Origin: Methanoculleus taiwanensis
GTDB taxonomy: Archaea > Halobacteriota > Methanomicrobia > Methanomicrobiales > Methanoculleaceae
Assembly: GCF_004102725.1 (NCBI RefSeq)
Contig: NZ_LHQS01000002.1
Location: forward strand, 673,984-737,983
Direction: 5' to 3'
DNA length: 64,000 nt
Positions 17,550 to 25,961 of the stretch are shown here, one piece after another (position 1 is the stretch's first letter; each line of letters begins with the position of its first letter). The notes beneath the pieces were generated by a model. That model saw only the letters and a list, made by a program, of their open reading frames with translations. It made no database searches and was not told the origin of the DNA. The position numbers and the translations under genes were made by a program.

Positions 17550-18368
17550 ATGGTCTCTGCAACCTCCCGGATAACGATATCATTCGCGCTTCTCGCCCTG
17601 ATCGTCACTGCCGGCGTTCTCGGCGTGATGGTGACCGAAGGCCTCTCATGGATCGATGCCGTCTACTTCGTCGTCGTCACCATCGCGACGGTCGGCTACG
17701 GGGATATCGCGCCGGCGACCGGTGCCGGACGGCTGGTGGCGGTCCTGCTCATCGTCGCCGGGGTCGGGACATTCGTCTCGGTCTTCGCAACCGTCGTCGA
17801 GAGCCTTGTATCGCAGAATGAGCGGCAGGCACGCATCCGGAAGATCAACATGATCCTCGGCATCTTCTACAGCGAGGCCGGAACCGAGATCCTCACGGCC
17901 TTCGCCCGTCTTGACCCGGATGCCGAAGATATCCGGGAGCAGCTTGCCGTCCGCGGAGATTCGGATACGGAAGACTTCAGGCGGATCCGGCAGTGCCTCG
18001 CCGGCCACCGGTACGCCGTCGACGGGTCCGCGGCGGATCTTGCAGGGCTGGCGCAGCTCCTCGAAGGGAAGAAGGAGTTTCTCCTGCGGCTCATGGAGAA
18101 CCCGGCTATCTTCGAGCACGATGCGTTCACCGATCTTCTGCATGCGGTCTTCCACCTGCGGGAGGAACTCATGCTCCGCGACGATCTCGCGACACTTCCC
18201 GAGGCCGACCGTGCCCACCTGACGGGTGACATCTCCCGGGCATACCGGCTTTTAGCCCTCGAATGGCTCGGCTACCTGCGGCACCTGCAGACAACGTACC
18301 CGTATCTCTTCTCGCTTGCAGTCCGGAGAAACCCGTTCGATGATCGTGCCTCTCCGACGGTCCGGTGA
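17550..18368 (+). CDS. Two-helix potassium channel with cytoplasmic domain
   Basis: 272 residues. Helix at about 10-30, pore loop with the canonical selectivity filter TVGYGD (47-52), second helix at about 62-85, then about 185 cytoplasmic residues. The cytoplasmic part is helical and charged and has no recognisable RCK/TrkA-N Rossmann motif, so the gating domain is not the usual one. The predicted channel would be a tetramer conducting K+. It lies 45 bp downstream of the HD hydrolase. No clear ribosome binding site is visible before the ATG at 17550. Confidence 0.85.
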   Translation: MVSATSRITISFALLALIVTAGVLGVMVTEGLSWIDAVYFVVVTIATVGYGDIAPATGAGRLVAVLLIVAGVGTFVSVFATVVESLVSQNERQARIRKINMILGIFYSEAGTEILTAFARLDPDAEDIREQLAVRGDSDTEDFRRIRQCLAGHRYAVDGSAADLAGLAQLLEGKKEFLLRLMENPAIFEHDAFTDLLHAVFHLREELMLRDDLATLPEADRAHLTGDISRAYRLLALEWLGYLRHLQTTYPYLFSLAVRRNPFDDRASPTVR

Positions 18369-18642
18369 GCGAGATCGAGGATGCCCGGGTCACGAGCGGC
18401 TCCTTCACTCCCACTGTAGGCGGTCGGCGTTCCCGGAGCTCCGGAGACTTCTGCACCTCTCCGATGCTATCGCGGCCCATCACCGTATACGTTTTCCGTA
18501 TCACGCTCTTTCCCACAGCTTCCCCCGACCCGGTGCAAAACCGCTCCGGGAGATCGGAAACCGCGGCACTACCGGGGGAGAACGCGCACGCAGGCGAATA
18601 GAAAGGGTGATATGTGCGTCAGACAGTATTTCTGTAGTGAAT

Positions 18643-19470
18643 ATGGAAAAGACCTCATATCTGGATATCTATGACGAATTCCGTGAAGAAATTCAGGCTA
18701 TCTTCCGATCGAGGCTTTTAACCCAGATGCTGGTTGCGCTCGGGGGCGGAAGCAGATCCCTCTCCGATCTTCGTGACATCACCGGCAGTTCCTCACAGGC
18801 GCTCATCCCCAAGATCCGGCAGCTGGAGTCGGCTCACTACATCGAATCCGAGCGAGGAGATTACACGCTCTCGCCGCTCGGCAGGATTGTGGAACCCGAG
18901 ATCGAGCGGCTGGTAACGTTGATGGGAGTGCTTCAGCGCCACCGGGACTTCTGGATACAGCATGATATCGAGAGCATCCCGCCGGTGCTCCTGAAAGAGA
19001 TCGGCGACCTCTACAACTCGGATATTGTCAGGGACGTTGAGGAGAACATATTTGCCGTATATACCACATTTTTGAATGTCCTGCAGAACGCGAAGTGGGT
19101 ACATGCCGTATCCTCGATCATGAGTCCTGCTCACGCCGAAGCGATGATGGGTGCGGCGCGACAGGGTAAACCGGTTGAACTGGTTGTTTCTGCAGACCTT
19201 GCCGGCAAGTTAACCGCCGAGCCGTATATTGACATGCTGAAGTCCCTGGCCGATTACCGGGACTTCAGGATCTATGTTTCTCCGGTTTCTGTCAGGCTTG
19301 GAATGACCGTAGCCGACGGCTGCCTGTCGTTAGGGTTTTATAAACGGGGAACCGACGCCTACGACGCGGCCGTAGATCTCATCAGCCTCGATCCGACGGC
19401 GATTGCCTGGGGTGAACGGCTGTTCCAGCACTATAAGCAGCGATCCGAGCCGCTGGTGTACAATCTCTGA
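18643..19470 (+). CDS. Winged-helix regulator with FilR1-type domain
   Basis: 275 residues. The N-terminal winged helix (about 20-85; SLSDLRDITGSSSQALIPKIRQ as separate helices, then a wing with SERGDYTLSPLG) is followed by a C-terminal domain matching the FilR1 (formerly DUF1724) middle domain of methanogen regulators (about 120-265). In Methanothrix, FilR regulators work with the kinase FilI. Here the gene is alone, but histidine kinases are abundant nearby. The start at 18643 is chosen because the family N-terminus begins there; earlier in-frame sequence is non-homologous. A short T-rich stretch follows the stop. Confidence 0.75.
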   Translation: MEKTSYLDIYDEFREEIQAIFRSRLLTQMLVALGGGSRSLSDLRDITGSSSQALIPKIRQLESAHYIESERGDYTLSPLGRIVEPEIERLVTLMGVLQRHRDFWIQHDIESIPPVLLKEIGDLYNSDIVRDVEENIFAVYTTFLNVLQNAKWVHAVSSIMSPAHAEAMMGAARQGKPVELVVSADLAGKLTAEPYIDMLKSLADYRDFRIYVSPVSVRLGMTVADGCLSLGFYKRGTDAYDAAVDLISLDPTAIAWGERLFQHYKQRSEPLVYNL

Positions 19471-19620
19471 AATAACATCTTTATTCCCTCAATTGCTGGA
19501 TTGGGGCTCTTAATTTCTCTATTCTATGAGCCCCGGCAGTGAATCTTTTCCGACGGATTAATCCGATCGATGAATTTTCATTGTCATAATAAATGTTAAC
19601 CCGTCTTCTGAAAACTATGC

Positions 19621-20523
19621 ATGTTCGAGACTGCATATCAGCCCGAAACAAACCTGATTGATTTCCGGGGGATTATTCAACCTCTGGTGTACAGTTCTGC
19701 GTACCTATCGCTTGCCGGAGCGGCAATGGTGTGGATCTCCTGTGCCATGCAGGGTCTCGCCTTTGACCCCGTCGCCGCAGGCATCATGGTGCTCGTCACC
19801 TTCTCCATCTACAACCTGAACCGGAAGACGGACGAGAGCGAGGATGCCATCAACCATGCCGAACGCTACGCATTTACGAAAAAGTACGGGCGTTTCCTCT
19901 TCTATTCTGCAATCGCTGCGTATGGTATTGCTCTTCTGGTATCCGTTCTTCAGGGTTTCGACAGCCTCCTTATCACGGCCATACCGCTTATCGGCGGGGT
20001 CATCTACAGTATCCCGCTCCTCCCCGGGCTCCGGCGCCTCAAAGAGATCCCGGTGATGAAAAGCCTGATCGTAGCCTTCGCCTGGGCGGTTCCGCCCGCT
20101 CTCCTGCCGATCTGCCATGCCGGCCTCCACGCAGACATCTCCACGGCTATCGTCGGAGTCTTCTACTTCTCGCTGGTCTTCATCAACACCGTGGTCTTTG
20201 ACATGCGGGACGTAGAGGGCGACATCGTCTCCGGCGTTCGAACCATTCCGGTGATCCTCGGCATGCGAAGGACAAAGATCGCCCTTACGATCCTCAACGT
20301 CTGCCTCGGGACTGCGGTCGTCTGCGGTGGCCTCTCCTGCATGGGCCTCCCCGTAACGCTGCTTTTGATCGTGAGCGTCCTCTACGCCCAGTGGTACATC
20401 ACCTCCTTCAACCGCCTCTGCACGGAGAAGATCTTCGGCGAGCTGCTGGCGGACGGGCAGTTTATTCTGCTCTCCGGAGTGTTGTATGTCTTTATCAGCG
20501 CAATCCCGCTCCGTCTGCTCTGA
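19621..20523 (+). CDS. UbiA-family prenyltransferase
   Basis: 300-residue membrane protein with about eight to nine helices. The first Asp-rich motif NRKTDESED (Asn67, Asp71, Asp75) and the second DMRDVEGD (Asp194, Asp197, Asp201) are the Mg-diphosphate binding motifs of UbiA prenyltransferases. The family attaches isoprenoid chains to acceptors; in archaea these include geranylgeranylglyceryl phosphate and quinone-like head groups. The substrate here is open, and the gene has no lipid-pathway neighbours. An ATAATAAAT box about 30 bp before the ATG suggests a very short leader. Confidence 0.85.
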   Translation: MFETAYQPETNLIDFRGIIQPLVYSSAYLSLAGAAMVWISCAMQGLAFDPVAAGIMVLVTFSIYNLNRKTDESEDAINHAERYAFTKKYGRFLFYSAIAAYGIALLVSVLQGFDSLLITAIPLIGGVIYSIPLLPGLRRLKEIPVMKSLIVAFAWAVPPALLPICHAGLHADISTAIVGVFYFSLVFINTVVFDMRDVEGDIVSGVRTIPVILGMRRTKIALTILNVCLGTAVVCGGLSCMGLPVTLLLIVSVLYAQWYITSFNRLCTEKIFGELLADGQFILLSGVLYVFISAIPLRLL

Positions 20524-20678
20524 ACCGGCCGTCCGGCCTTCTCCTGGGCAGGTAAAAATCCTTCATTTTCAGCCCGGGGATCTCCGGTTCCCGTACGCAT
20601 CTCCCGGCATTCATCTGCCTGACGAATCTTCACCGGCGCAATAAATGTCTATGAACCCGGAGAATCTGTCATCGTGTG

Positions 20679-20942
20679 ATGACTCCGTCGCTTCAGGCCT
20701 GCCCGGAGATGCGAGATCCGGATACAGATGCGGATCACGCTGCACCCTGCTGCGAGGGGACGGCCACCGGCAGGTGTGCGGGGAGCGATAACGGGGTAGC
20801 TCCGGCAGAGAACCTCAACCTGAGGCCGACCCGGTGCGGATGTGCCCTGTGCGCCTATTATGACCCTGAACGCGCCTACTGCCTCTATGTGGACACGCCG
20901 GTAACTATTCTGTTCGCCTGCCCGCGGTTCCTTGATCTGTAG
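20679..20942 (+). CDS. Small Cys-rich protein, function unknown
   Basis: 87 residues. The C-terminal half has an orderly cysteine pattern, CGCALCAYYDPERAYC then VTILFACPRF, which could bind a metal or form an iron-sulfur site. The N-terminal half is low-complexity. A GTG directly before the ATG is also in frame. No strong ribosome binding site is visible, and another short frame overlaps the 5' half, so the gene is likely but not certain. Confidence 0.45.
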   Translation: MTPSLQACPEMRDPDTDADHAAPCCEGTATGRCAGSDNGVAPAENLNLRPTRCGCALCAYYDPERAYCLYVDTPVTILFACPRFLDL

Positions 20943-21144
20943 GGTTCCAGGCCGGCACCGCCCTGGTTTTCTCTTTCCTGGCAAGGGCTGTAAGCACGAG
21001 GGGTGCGAGAAGAGGGGCAGGAGACCCGGAGGTTCGGAATCAGGTCAATACATCATTTTCATCGGGGCTGCAATAGCGCGTCTGGTTCTGACTGACGGAG
21101 ATGCTCCCCGTTTCGGTGATTGCTTTCTCCAGGGGGGCAGCCAC

Positions 21145-21585
21145 TCAGAAGAACTCGTCGCCGTAGACGCCCGTCGCGATCTCATCCTCGATCGTGCCGG
21201 TCTCCGTCTCCATGATCGCTTCCTCCCGCCGCCGCTGCAGTTCCCTGACAAGGTCCCTGACGGCATACGGATCGGGGGAGCCTTCCGGAGACGCTTCACG
21301 AGCAAGGTCGGCGATCTCCGTCAGTGCCTCTCCGATGCGGTCAAGGTCGCTGTACTGCCCGATCTCGATCAGGAACTGATTCCGGGCTGATCCGGATCGG
21401 TAGGCGAAATCCCCCTGGATCGAGGCGAGCATCAGGATCTCGTCGGCAGCACTGCCCGGTTCCACCTCGATCTCAAGGCTCGCCGGGGAGATCTCGTAGG
21501 TGTCGCTACCACCTGTTCCGAACGGCCGAACCAGCCGAATGCTCATAGACCGGGTGCTGCAGAGTTCCGTATTACAATCCCTCAT
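21145..21585 (-). CDS. Hypothetical acidic protein
   Basis: 146 residues, soluble and acidic, with no recognised domain. It has a beta-rich first half (SIRLVRPFGTGGSDTYEIS, LEIEVEPGSAADE) and a helical second half (RDLVRELQRRREEAIMETE). An internal ATG at residue 14 is an alternative start; neither has a strong ribosome binding site. It is on the same strand as the lipoprotein pair, 217 bp downstream of it. No function is proposed. Confidence 0.55.
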   Translation of the reverse strand: MRDCNTELCSTRSMSIRLVRPFGTGGSDTYEISPASLEIEVEPGSAADEILMLASIQGDFAYRSGSARNQFLIEIGQYSDLDRIGEALTEIADLAREASPEGSPDPYAVRDLVRELQRRREEAIMETETGTIEDEIATGVYGDEFF

Positions 21586-21802
21586 GAGTGCATCCCTTCC
21601 AGGAGATCACCGTGCCGGAACATTATCTTTTGCTCTTCCGACTCTTCGCAGAGCGTTACGGGGTTCGAAGCAGCTCTTGAAGAGGCCTGTAGCTGCCATC
21701 CGGCGTCCGCACCGGACGAATCCCCCGCTGCCGGGGTCTCCTGCCGTTGCGGCACCCCTCCTCACGGCCGGGGAAGGGTGTATCCGGCGAACGGTTCGAA
21801 GG

Positions 21803-22147
21803 TCATTTAGCCGTTTTGTTCCGGGCATCTTCTATCTCGCTCACCCTCGCTTCGAGCCGCTCCACCGACTGCCGGAGCGCCCGCAGCCCGGCCTCATGCT
21901 CCGGCACGGCAGCTTTCCGCTCAGCGATCGCCGCCACCTGGTTCTCGATCCATTCCTTGAGCCGTACAACGATGATGATCACGAGGGTAACGACGGTCAG
22001 GTTGACGATGGTGATGTACGCCATCGAGATGTATCCGAAGACCGGTGAGCCGGTCACCTCATAACCAATACGCCCTCCGAGCAGCAGGACGATTGCTGCA
22101 ACCCAGAGCGCCGCGAGGAAGTATTTGATTCGACTGGTTGCCGTCAT
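21803..22147 (-). CDS. Small two-helix membrane protein with coiled-coil tail
   Basis: 114 residues: two hydrophobic helices (YFLAALWVAAIVLLLGG, about 8-25; ITIVNLTVVTLVIIIVV, about 43-60) followed by a charged coiled-coil tail (LRALRQSVERLEARVSEIED). GGTGA six bases upstream fixes the ATG at 22147. It begins 7 bp after the stop of the lipoprotein gene, so the two are probably one operon and may form a membrane complex. Function unknown. Confidence 0.65.
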   Translation of the reverse strand: MTATSRIKYFLAALWVAAIVLLLGGRIGYEVTGSPVFGYISMAYITIVNLTVVTLVIIIVVRLKEWIENQVAAIAERKAAVPEHEAGLRALRQSVERLEARVSEIEDARNKTAK

Positions 22148-22154
22148 CTCCCGA

Positions 22155-23168
22155 TCACCCCCGCCGGAACGCAATGCTCACTGCCGACCCGCCGCTTGCG
22201 GTCGGGAAGGATACCCCATATGCCGGCCCATGGGTGACGGCGACGATGTAGCTGCCGTCATCGGTTCGGACGAGCGATCCTATCTGGCTCCCTTCGCCGA
22301 GATCGACGGCACTGTCCCAAACCATCGCCCCGGACTCATTGAGCCGGACGAGGTGCAGCACCGTTCCGTAGTAGTACCAGCTTCCCTCTCCGGTCGGGAA
22401 CGCGGCGAAGACGTAGCCGCTGTCCGGCAGCCGGAGCACCGGGGTGAAGGCATCCAGCGTCCGGCGACCGGCAGGCGTGCCGTCATGCCCGAACGTGGCA
22501 ACGACCGCCTCAGAGCTCCCGGCCTGCCCCGTTCGGATGACCTCGTAGATCATCCCGATCTCTCCATCCGCCTCCCAGAGATCCGAGATATCCCAGATAA
22601 GGGCGGAATCTCCCTCGTCCACCGTCTGCTCCCAGAGCACGCCCCCGCCGGCATCGACGCGTGCAATGGCGGCATCTCCGTAGGCACTGCCTCCGATCAG
22701 GTATCCACCGGAGGAGTCCGGCACGGCTTTCCTGATCGCCGCCCAGTCGGGCAGCGCCTTTTCCCACGACGCGGTACCGTTCGCATCGCCGGCGGTCGGA
22801 TCTGTAAATGGCGACAGTGTCCGGTTTCCGACAAGCGAGCCGTTCGCATCGAGCAGCGCCGTGAAGGAATGGGGGATACTGACGTTTTCACCACCCGGAA
22901 TCGTCTCGCCGGTGATGGCGTAGCTGCCGTTTGGCAGCGGGGTTACCGTCGACGGGATCGTGTCGCGCCCGAAGGAGAGGGGGGTCTGCCATTCGACGGT
23001 TCCGTTCGGATTGAATTTGATCACCGAGGCGTCGCGGAAGGGTGGGTACGGGAGATCGACGCCGGGTGAGGACGACCCGAAGAGGCACCCGGCCACCAGG
23101 ACGGTGGCGAGGAGCAGCCCGATGACCGGCAGATGGTATCGCATTAACGTCTGCTTTCTTCCGGCCAT
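22155..23168 (-). CDS. Secreted lipoprotein with beta-propeller-like repeats
   Basis: 337 residues. An N-terminal hydrophobic segment ends in a lipobox LVAGC (about residue 28), predicting a lipid-anchored extracellular protein. The mature part contains repeated patterns of the type IKFNPNGTVEWQ, LPNGSYAITGET, RVDAGGGVLWEQ and RLNESGAMVWD, spaced as in beta-propeller blades with Asn-x-Ser/Thr sites. There are five or six blade-like units. A second Met at residue 9 is an alternative start. It is upstream of, and nearly contiguous with, the small membrane protein gene. The ligand or role is unknown. Confidence 0.7.
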   Translation of the reverse strand: MAGRKQTLMRYHLPVIGLLLATVLVAGCLFGSSSPGVDLPYPPFRDASVIKFNPNGTVEWQTPLSFGRDTIPSTVTPLPNGSYAITGETIPGGENVSIPHSFTALLDANGSLVGNRTLSPFTDPTAGDANGTASWEKALPDWAAIRKAVPDSSGGYLIGGSAYGDAAIARVDAGGGVLWEQTVDEGDSALIWDISDLWEADGEIGMIYEVIRTGQAGSSEAVVATFGHDGTPAGRRTLDAFTPVLRLPDSGYVFAAFPTGEGSWYYYGTVLHLVRLNESGAMVWDSAVDLGEGSQIGSLVRTDDGSYIVAVTHGPAYGVSFPTASGGSAVSIAFRRG

Positions 23169-23291
23169 CGATTAACCTTCCCTTTTTTGTCTCCCGGGCG
23201 GTGGGGTCCCTGCCCGGTATCCCGTGCGGCCGCACGACCCCGTCACCGGGATCGATCCGGGACGCCGTCAGCCGTGTGAGGACGAGAATGC

Positions 23292-23483
23292 ATGAAACTG
23301 CCTGGTGGTTGCGGAGAAGAGGTCTATCTTTGCTATCAGGGAGCGGCCGGGAATTGCCCGAGACAGCCCGGCCGTATGGCTCCGGAGACCGCTCACGAAC
23401 AGTGGGCGTGCCTGATGCATTACCGGGAGATCGAAGGGGATGTCAGGGAACCTACGGCCGGTACCCGGCCTTCCGGAGCGTGA
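23292..23483 (+). CDS. Possible small Cys-containing protein
   Basis: 63 codons: GGCGEEVYLCYQGAAGNCP then WACLMHYREIEGD. The spacing of four cysteines and the codon pattern look gene-like, but the last 32 bp overlap the convergent sensor kinase and the ribosome binding site is weak (GAGGA about 12 bases upstream). Listed as tentative. Confidence 0.3.
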   Translation: MKLPGGCGEEVYLCYQGAAGNCPRQPGRMAPETAHEQWACLMHYREIEGDVREPTAGTRPSGA

Positions 23484-25260
23484 ACCGGAACGCCGCCCCC
23501 TGCTCCGGCTGGCCGGGTATCCGATCCTCTATCCAGACCTCCCCGCCGTAGCGTTCGACGAGCATCCGGACAATGAAGAGCCCGAGCCCCTGGCCGCTCC
23601 CTCCTGCCCTGCCCCGTTCGAACCGGGTGAAGAGTTTCTTCTTCACCTCGTCCGGCACACCCGGGCCGGTGTCCTCGACTGAGACCAGCACCTCGCCGCC
23701 CTGCTCTTCGACCACGATGGTGATCTCGACACCGGGCTCCCCGTATTTGATGGCGTTCCCGATCAGGTTCGTGAAGATCATCGGCAGAAGATTGTCTGCC
23801 AGCACCTCGACCGCGGGGTCGATATACCTGATCGATGCCCCGGGGAAGTTTCCGATCTCCTCTTTAATGATCGCATCGAGGTTCACCGGCACCAGACGGT
23901 CGTGTTCCGCCTGAGTTCGCCGGATAGTGGCGACGTTCCTGAGGATTCCGGTGCTCCGGTCGATGCTGTCACGCAGTTTCTCGGCATAGGCCGTCAGGTC
24001 TCCTTCGGCGAGCTCGACCAGAAGGCCGGCGTACATGCTCGAGACGTTGTTCGCGTTCCGGACGTCGTGGGTCATGATGTCGAGGTACATGTTCGCCTCG
24101 TCGCGTGCTGCTACGACCTCCCGGCTCTGCCGGACGAGGTCTTCGGTGCGGCGCCGCAGCGCCTCTTCCGCCCGTTTGCGCTCGGTGATATCGATAAAAG
24201 CACCTACCGCGCCATGGGATCTGCCGCTCTCGTCCAGCAGCGGCACGGCATTGCCGAGCAGGTGCCGCGTCGTCCCGTCATTAAAGACCAGGTCGAATTC
24301 AAACTGCTGTACCGGCCGGCCGGTTGCGGCGGCTCTCTGTACCGGCAGTTCCTCCGGCGGGATCTCGGCGCCGTCTTTCATAGTCCGGAAATGTGCCTGC
24401 CGCTCGCCTTCGGGTGCCGATTTTGAAAGGTTGCTTCCCGGCGGCAGGTGGAGCAGTTCGTAGGTATACCTGCTGCCGAACATAGAGCGGCATTCGGGAT
24501 CGAGCGCGATGAAGATCGCCGCCGGTACCGCTTCCGTAATTGCCTGCAGCTCCGTCGCCCGCCGCCGCTCCCGCGCCTCGCTCTCCCGGAGCGCATCCTC
24601 GACCTTTATGCGCTCCTCGATCTCGACCTGGAGCCTGGCATTGATCTGCGCCAGTTCGGCGGTCCTTTCCTCCACCCGGTCCTCGAGTTCGTCGTACGCC
24701 CGCTGCAGCGTCTCTTCCGCTTGCTTCCGCTCGGTCAGATCCGTGGCGACCAGGGAGAATACCGACATTCCGTCCATCGGCAGCAGCCGCAGGGAGAGGT
24801 ATACCGGCACCAGGCCTCCCCCGGTCGCCTGCAGCGTGCTTTCGCCCGTGCTGCCGGAGGGATCTCCCGCCTCCATCATCCTCCGGAAGCTCCCCGCACC
24901 GGCAGGAGCGATGAAGGCGTGAATCGACTCCCCCATCACCTTCTCGAGGGGCATACGGATCAGCCGGGCGAAGCTCGCGTTGCTGTAGAGGACGGTGCCG
25001 TCGGTCGAAAGAATAGCTGCTCCTTCCCGCATCTGCTCGATGAGCACGCGGTAGGGATGCTCGGCGGTCTTTAAGGTATAGATCTTCTCCCCTTCGTCCG
25101 TAGAGACGAGGAAGGCATCGACCTCTCCCCTCCGGATCGCTGAAAGGGTCTCTTCAGCCTCGGCAAAGCCTCCGTACAACTCCTCAAGGACGCGGAGGAG
25201 TTCCTCCTTTCTCGGGAGCCGGGAAGCGTTCGTATCGGACAGATGACCCTGATCCTGCAT
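23452..25260 (-). CDS. PAS sensor histidine kinase, last gene of the kai operon
   Basis: 602 residues, soluble. An N-terminal helical segment (LRVLEELYGGFAEAEETL) is followed by PAS1 (about 70-182), a coiled coil (about 185-225), PAS2 (about 235-362) and the kinase core with H-box DIMTHDVRNANNVSSMY (His398), N-box TNLIGNAIKYG and G-boxes DTGPGVPD/GQGLGLFIV. The start has GGTGA six bases before the ATG at 25260. It lies 25 bp after the second kaiB. Unlike cyanobacterial SasA it has no KaiB-like sensor domain, so any readout of KaiC would use another surface. Its core is most similar to the orphan kinase at 39285-40229. Confidence 0.9.
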   Translation of the reverse strand: MQDQGHLSDTNASRLPRKEELLRVLEELYGGFAEAEETLSAIRRGEVDAFLVSTDEGEKIYTLKTAEHPYRVLIEQMREGAAILSTDGTVLYSNASFARLIRMPLEKVMGESIHAFIAPAGAGSFRRMMEAGDPSGSTGESTLQATGGGLVPVYLSLRLLPMDGMSVFSLVATDLTERKQAEETLQRAYDELEDRVEERTAELAQINARLQVEIEERIKVEDALRESEARERRRATELQAITEAVPAAIFIALDPECRSMFGSRYTYELLHLPPGSNLSKSAPEGERQAHFRTMKDGAEIPPEELPVQRAAATGRPVQQFEFDLVFNDGTTRHLLGNAVPLLDESGRSHGAVGAFIDITERKRAEEALRRRTEDLVRQSREVVAARDEANMYLDIMTHDVRNANNVSSMYAGLLVELAEGDLTAYAEKLRDSIDRSTGILRNVATIRRTQAEHDRLVPVNLDAIIKEEIGNFPGASIRYIDPAVEVLADNLLPMIFTNLIGNAIKYGEPGVEITIVVEEQGGEVLVSVEDTGPGVPDEVKKKLFTRFERGRAGGSGQGLGLFIVRMLVERYGGEVWIEDRIPGQPEQGAAFRFTLRKAGYRP

Positions 25261-25285
25261 TATGCATCACCGATGGGAGTACTGC

Positions 25286-25642
25286 TCACTTCTTCTCCTG
25301 GATTCCAAGCCCGATCAGAACCCGGTCTCTATTTGACATATCCCCGATAAGTTTTCGGAGCGGCAGGGGAAGCTCCTTGATGAGTGTGGGGGCTGCGAAG
25401 ACCTGGGCTTCCTCTGCCCGCTCGGGCTGCTGGTAGATATCGATCACCTCGAGGTCGTAGCGCCCCGAAAGGTGCGTCTCGCAGATCTCCTTGATGTTCT
25501 CGATAGCCTCCCGGGATCGGGGTGTCATTCCCGTAATATAAAGGCGCAGGACGTAGCGGGCATCCGTCCTCTCCAGCGCCAGCTCGAACCTCTCCGTCGT
25601 CGACCGCGGGTCCTGCCCGGTTATCTTTTTCTCGTTTGTCAT
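25286..25642 (-). CDS. kaiB: KaiB-like protein (second copy)
   Basis: 118 residues with a KaiB thioredoxin-like fold: VLRLYITGMTPRSREAI, then EVIDIYQQPE, then the diagnostic AAPTLIKELPLPLRKLIGD. An N-terminal extension of about 25 residues precedes the fold. The start is the ATG at 25642, four bases after the stop of the first kaiB. In cyanobacteria, fold-switched KaiB binds the KaiC CI ring. The two copies differ at many positions, so they may bind KaiC differently or hetero-oligomerise. Confidence 0.88.
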   Translation of the reverse strand: MTNEKKITGQDPRSTTERFELALERTDARYVLRLYITGMTPRSREAIENIKEICETHLSGRYDLEVIDIYQQPERAEEAQVFAAPTLIKELPLPLRKLIGDMSNRDRVLIGLGIQEKK

Positions 25643-25646
25643 CCAG

Positions 25647-25961
25647 TCAGCACCCCGGCCGGATGTCCAGACCGACGAGAACCTTCTCGGTGTTCGAGAG
25701 GTCGCCGATGATCTTGCGCAGGGGCGGAGGCAGCTTCCGGACGAGCGTGGGGACGGCAAAGATCTGATCGCCCCTGGCGAGCTGGGGCTGCTCGAGGAGA
25801 TCGATCACCTCGATTGTATACCGTCCGGCGAGGTGCTCCTCGCAGAGTTTCTTTAAGTTGGCAAATGCGGTGAGTGACTTCGGGGTCTGGCCGGCGACGT
25901 AGAGCCGCAGTATCCAGACCTCCCCGTTCACCGCTCCGCAGTTCTCCTCTTCCCCGGTCAT
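25647..25961 (-). CDS. kaiB: KaiB-like protein (first copy)
   Basis: 104 residues, close to canonical KaiB length: [35 protein letters not shown], then [19 protein letters not shown] and LVGLDI. The start ATG overlaps the kaiC stop by 4 bp, so its translation is coupled to kaiC. It is more like cyanobacterial KaiB than the second copy (for example [10 protein letters not shown]). Confidence 0.92.
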   Translation of the reverse strand: MTGEEENCGAVNGEVWILRLYVAGQTPKSLTAFANLKKLCEEHLAGRYTIEVIDLLEQPQLARGDQIFAVPTLVRKLPPPLRKIIGDLSNTEKVLVGLDIRPGC

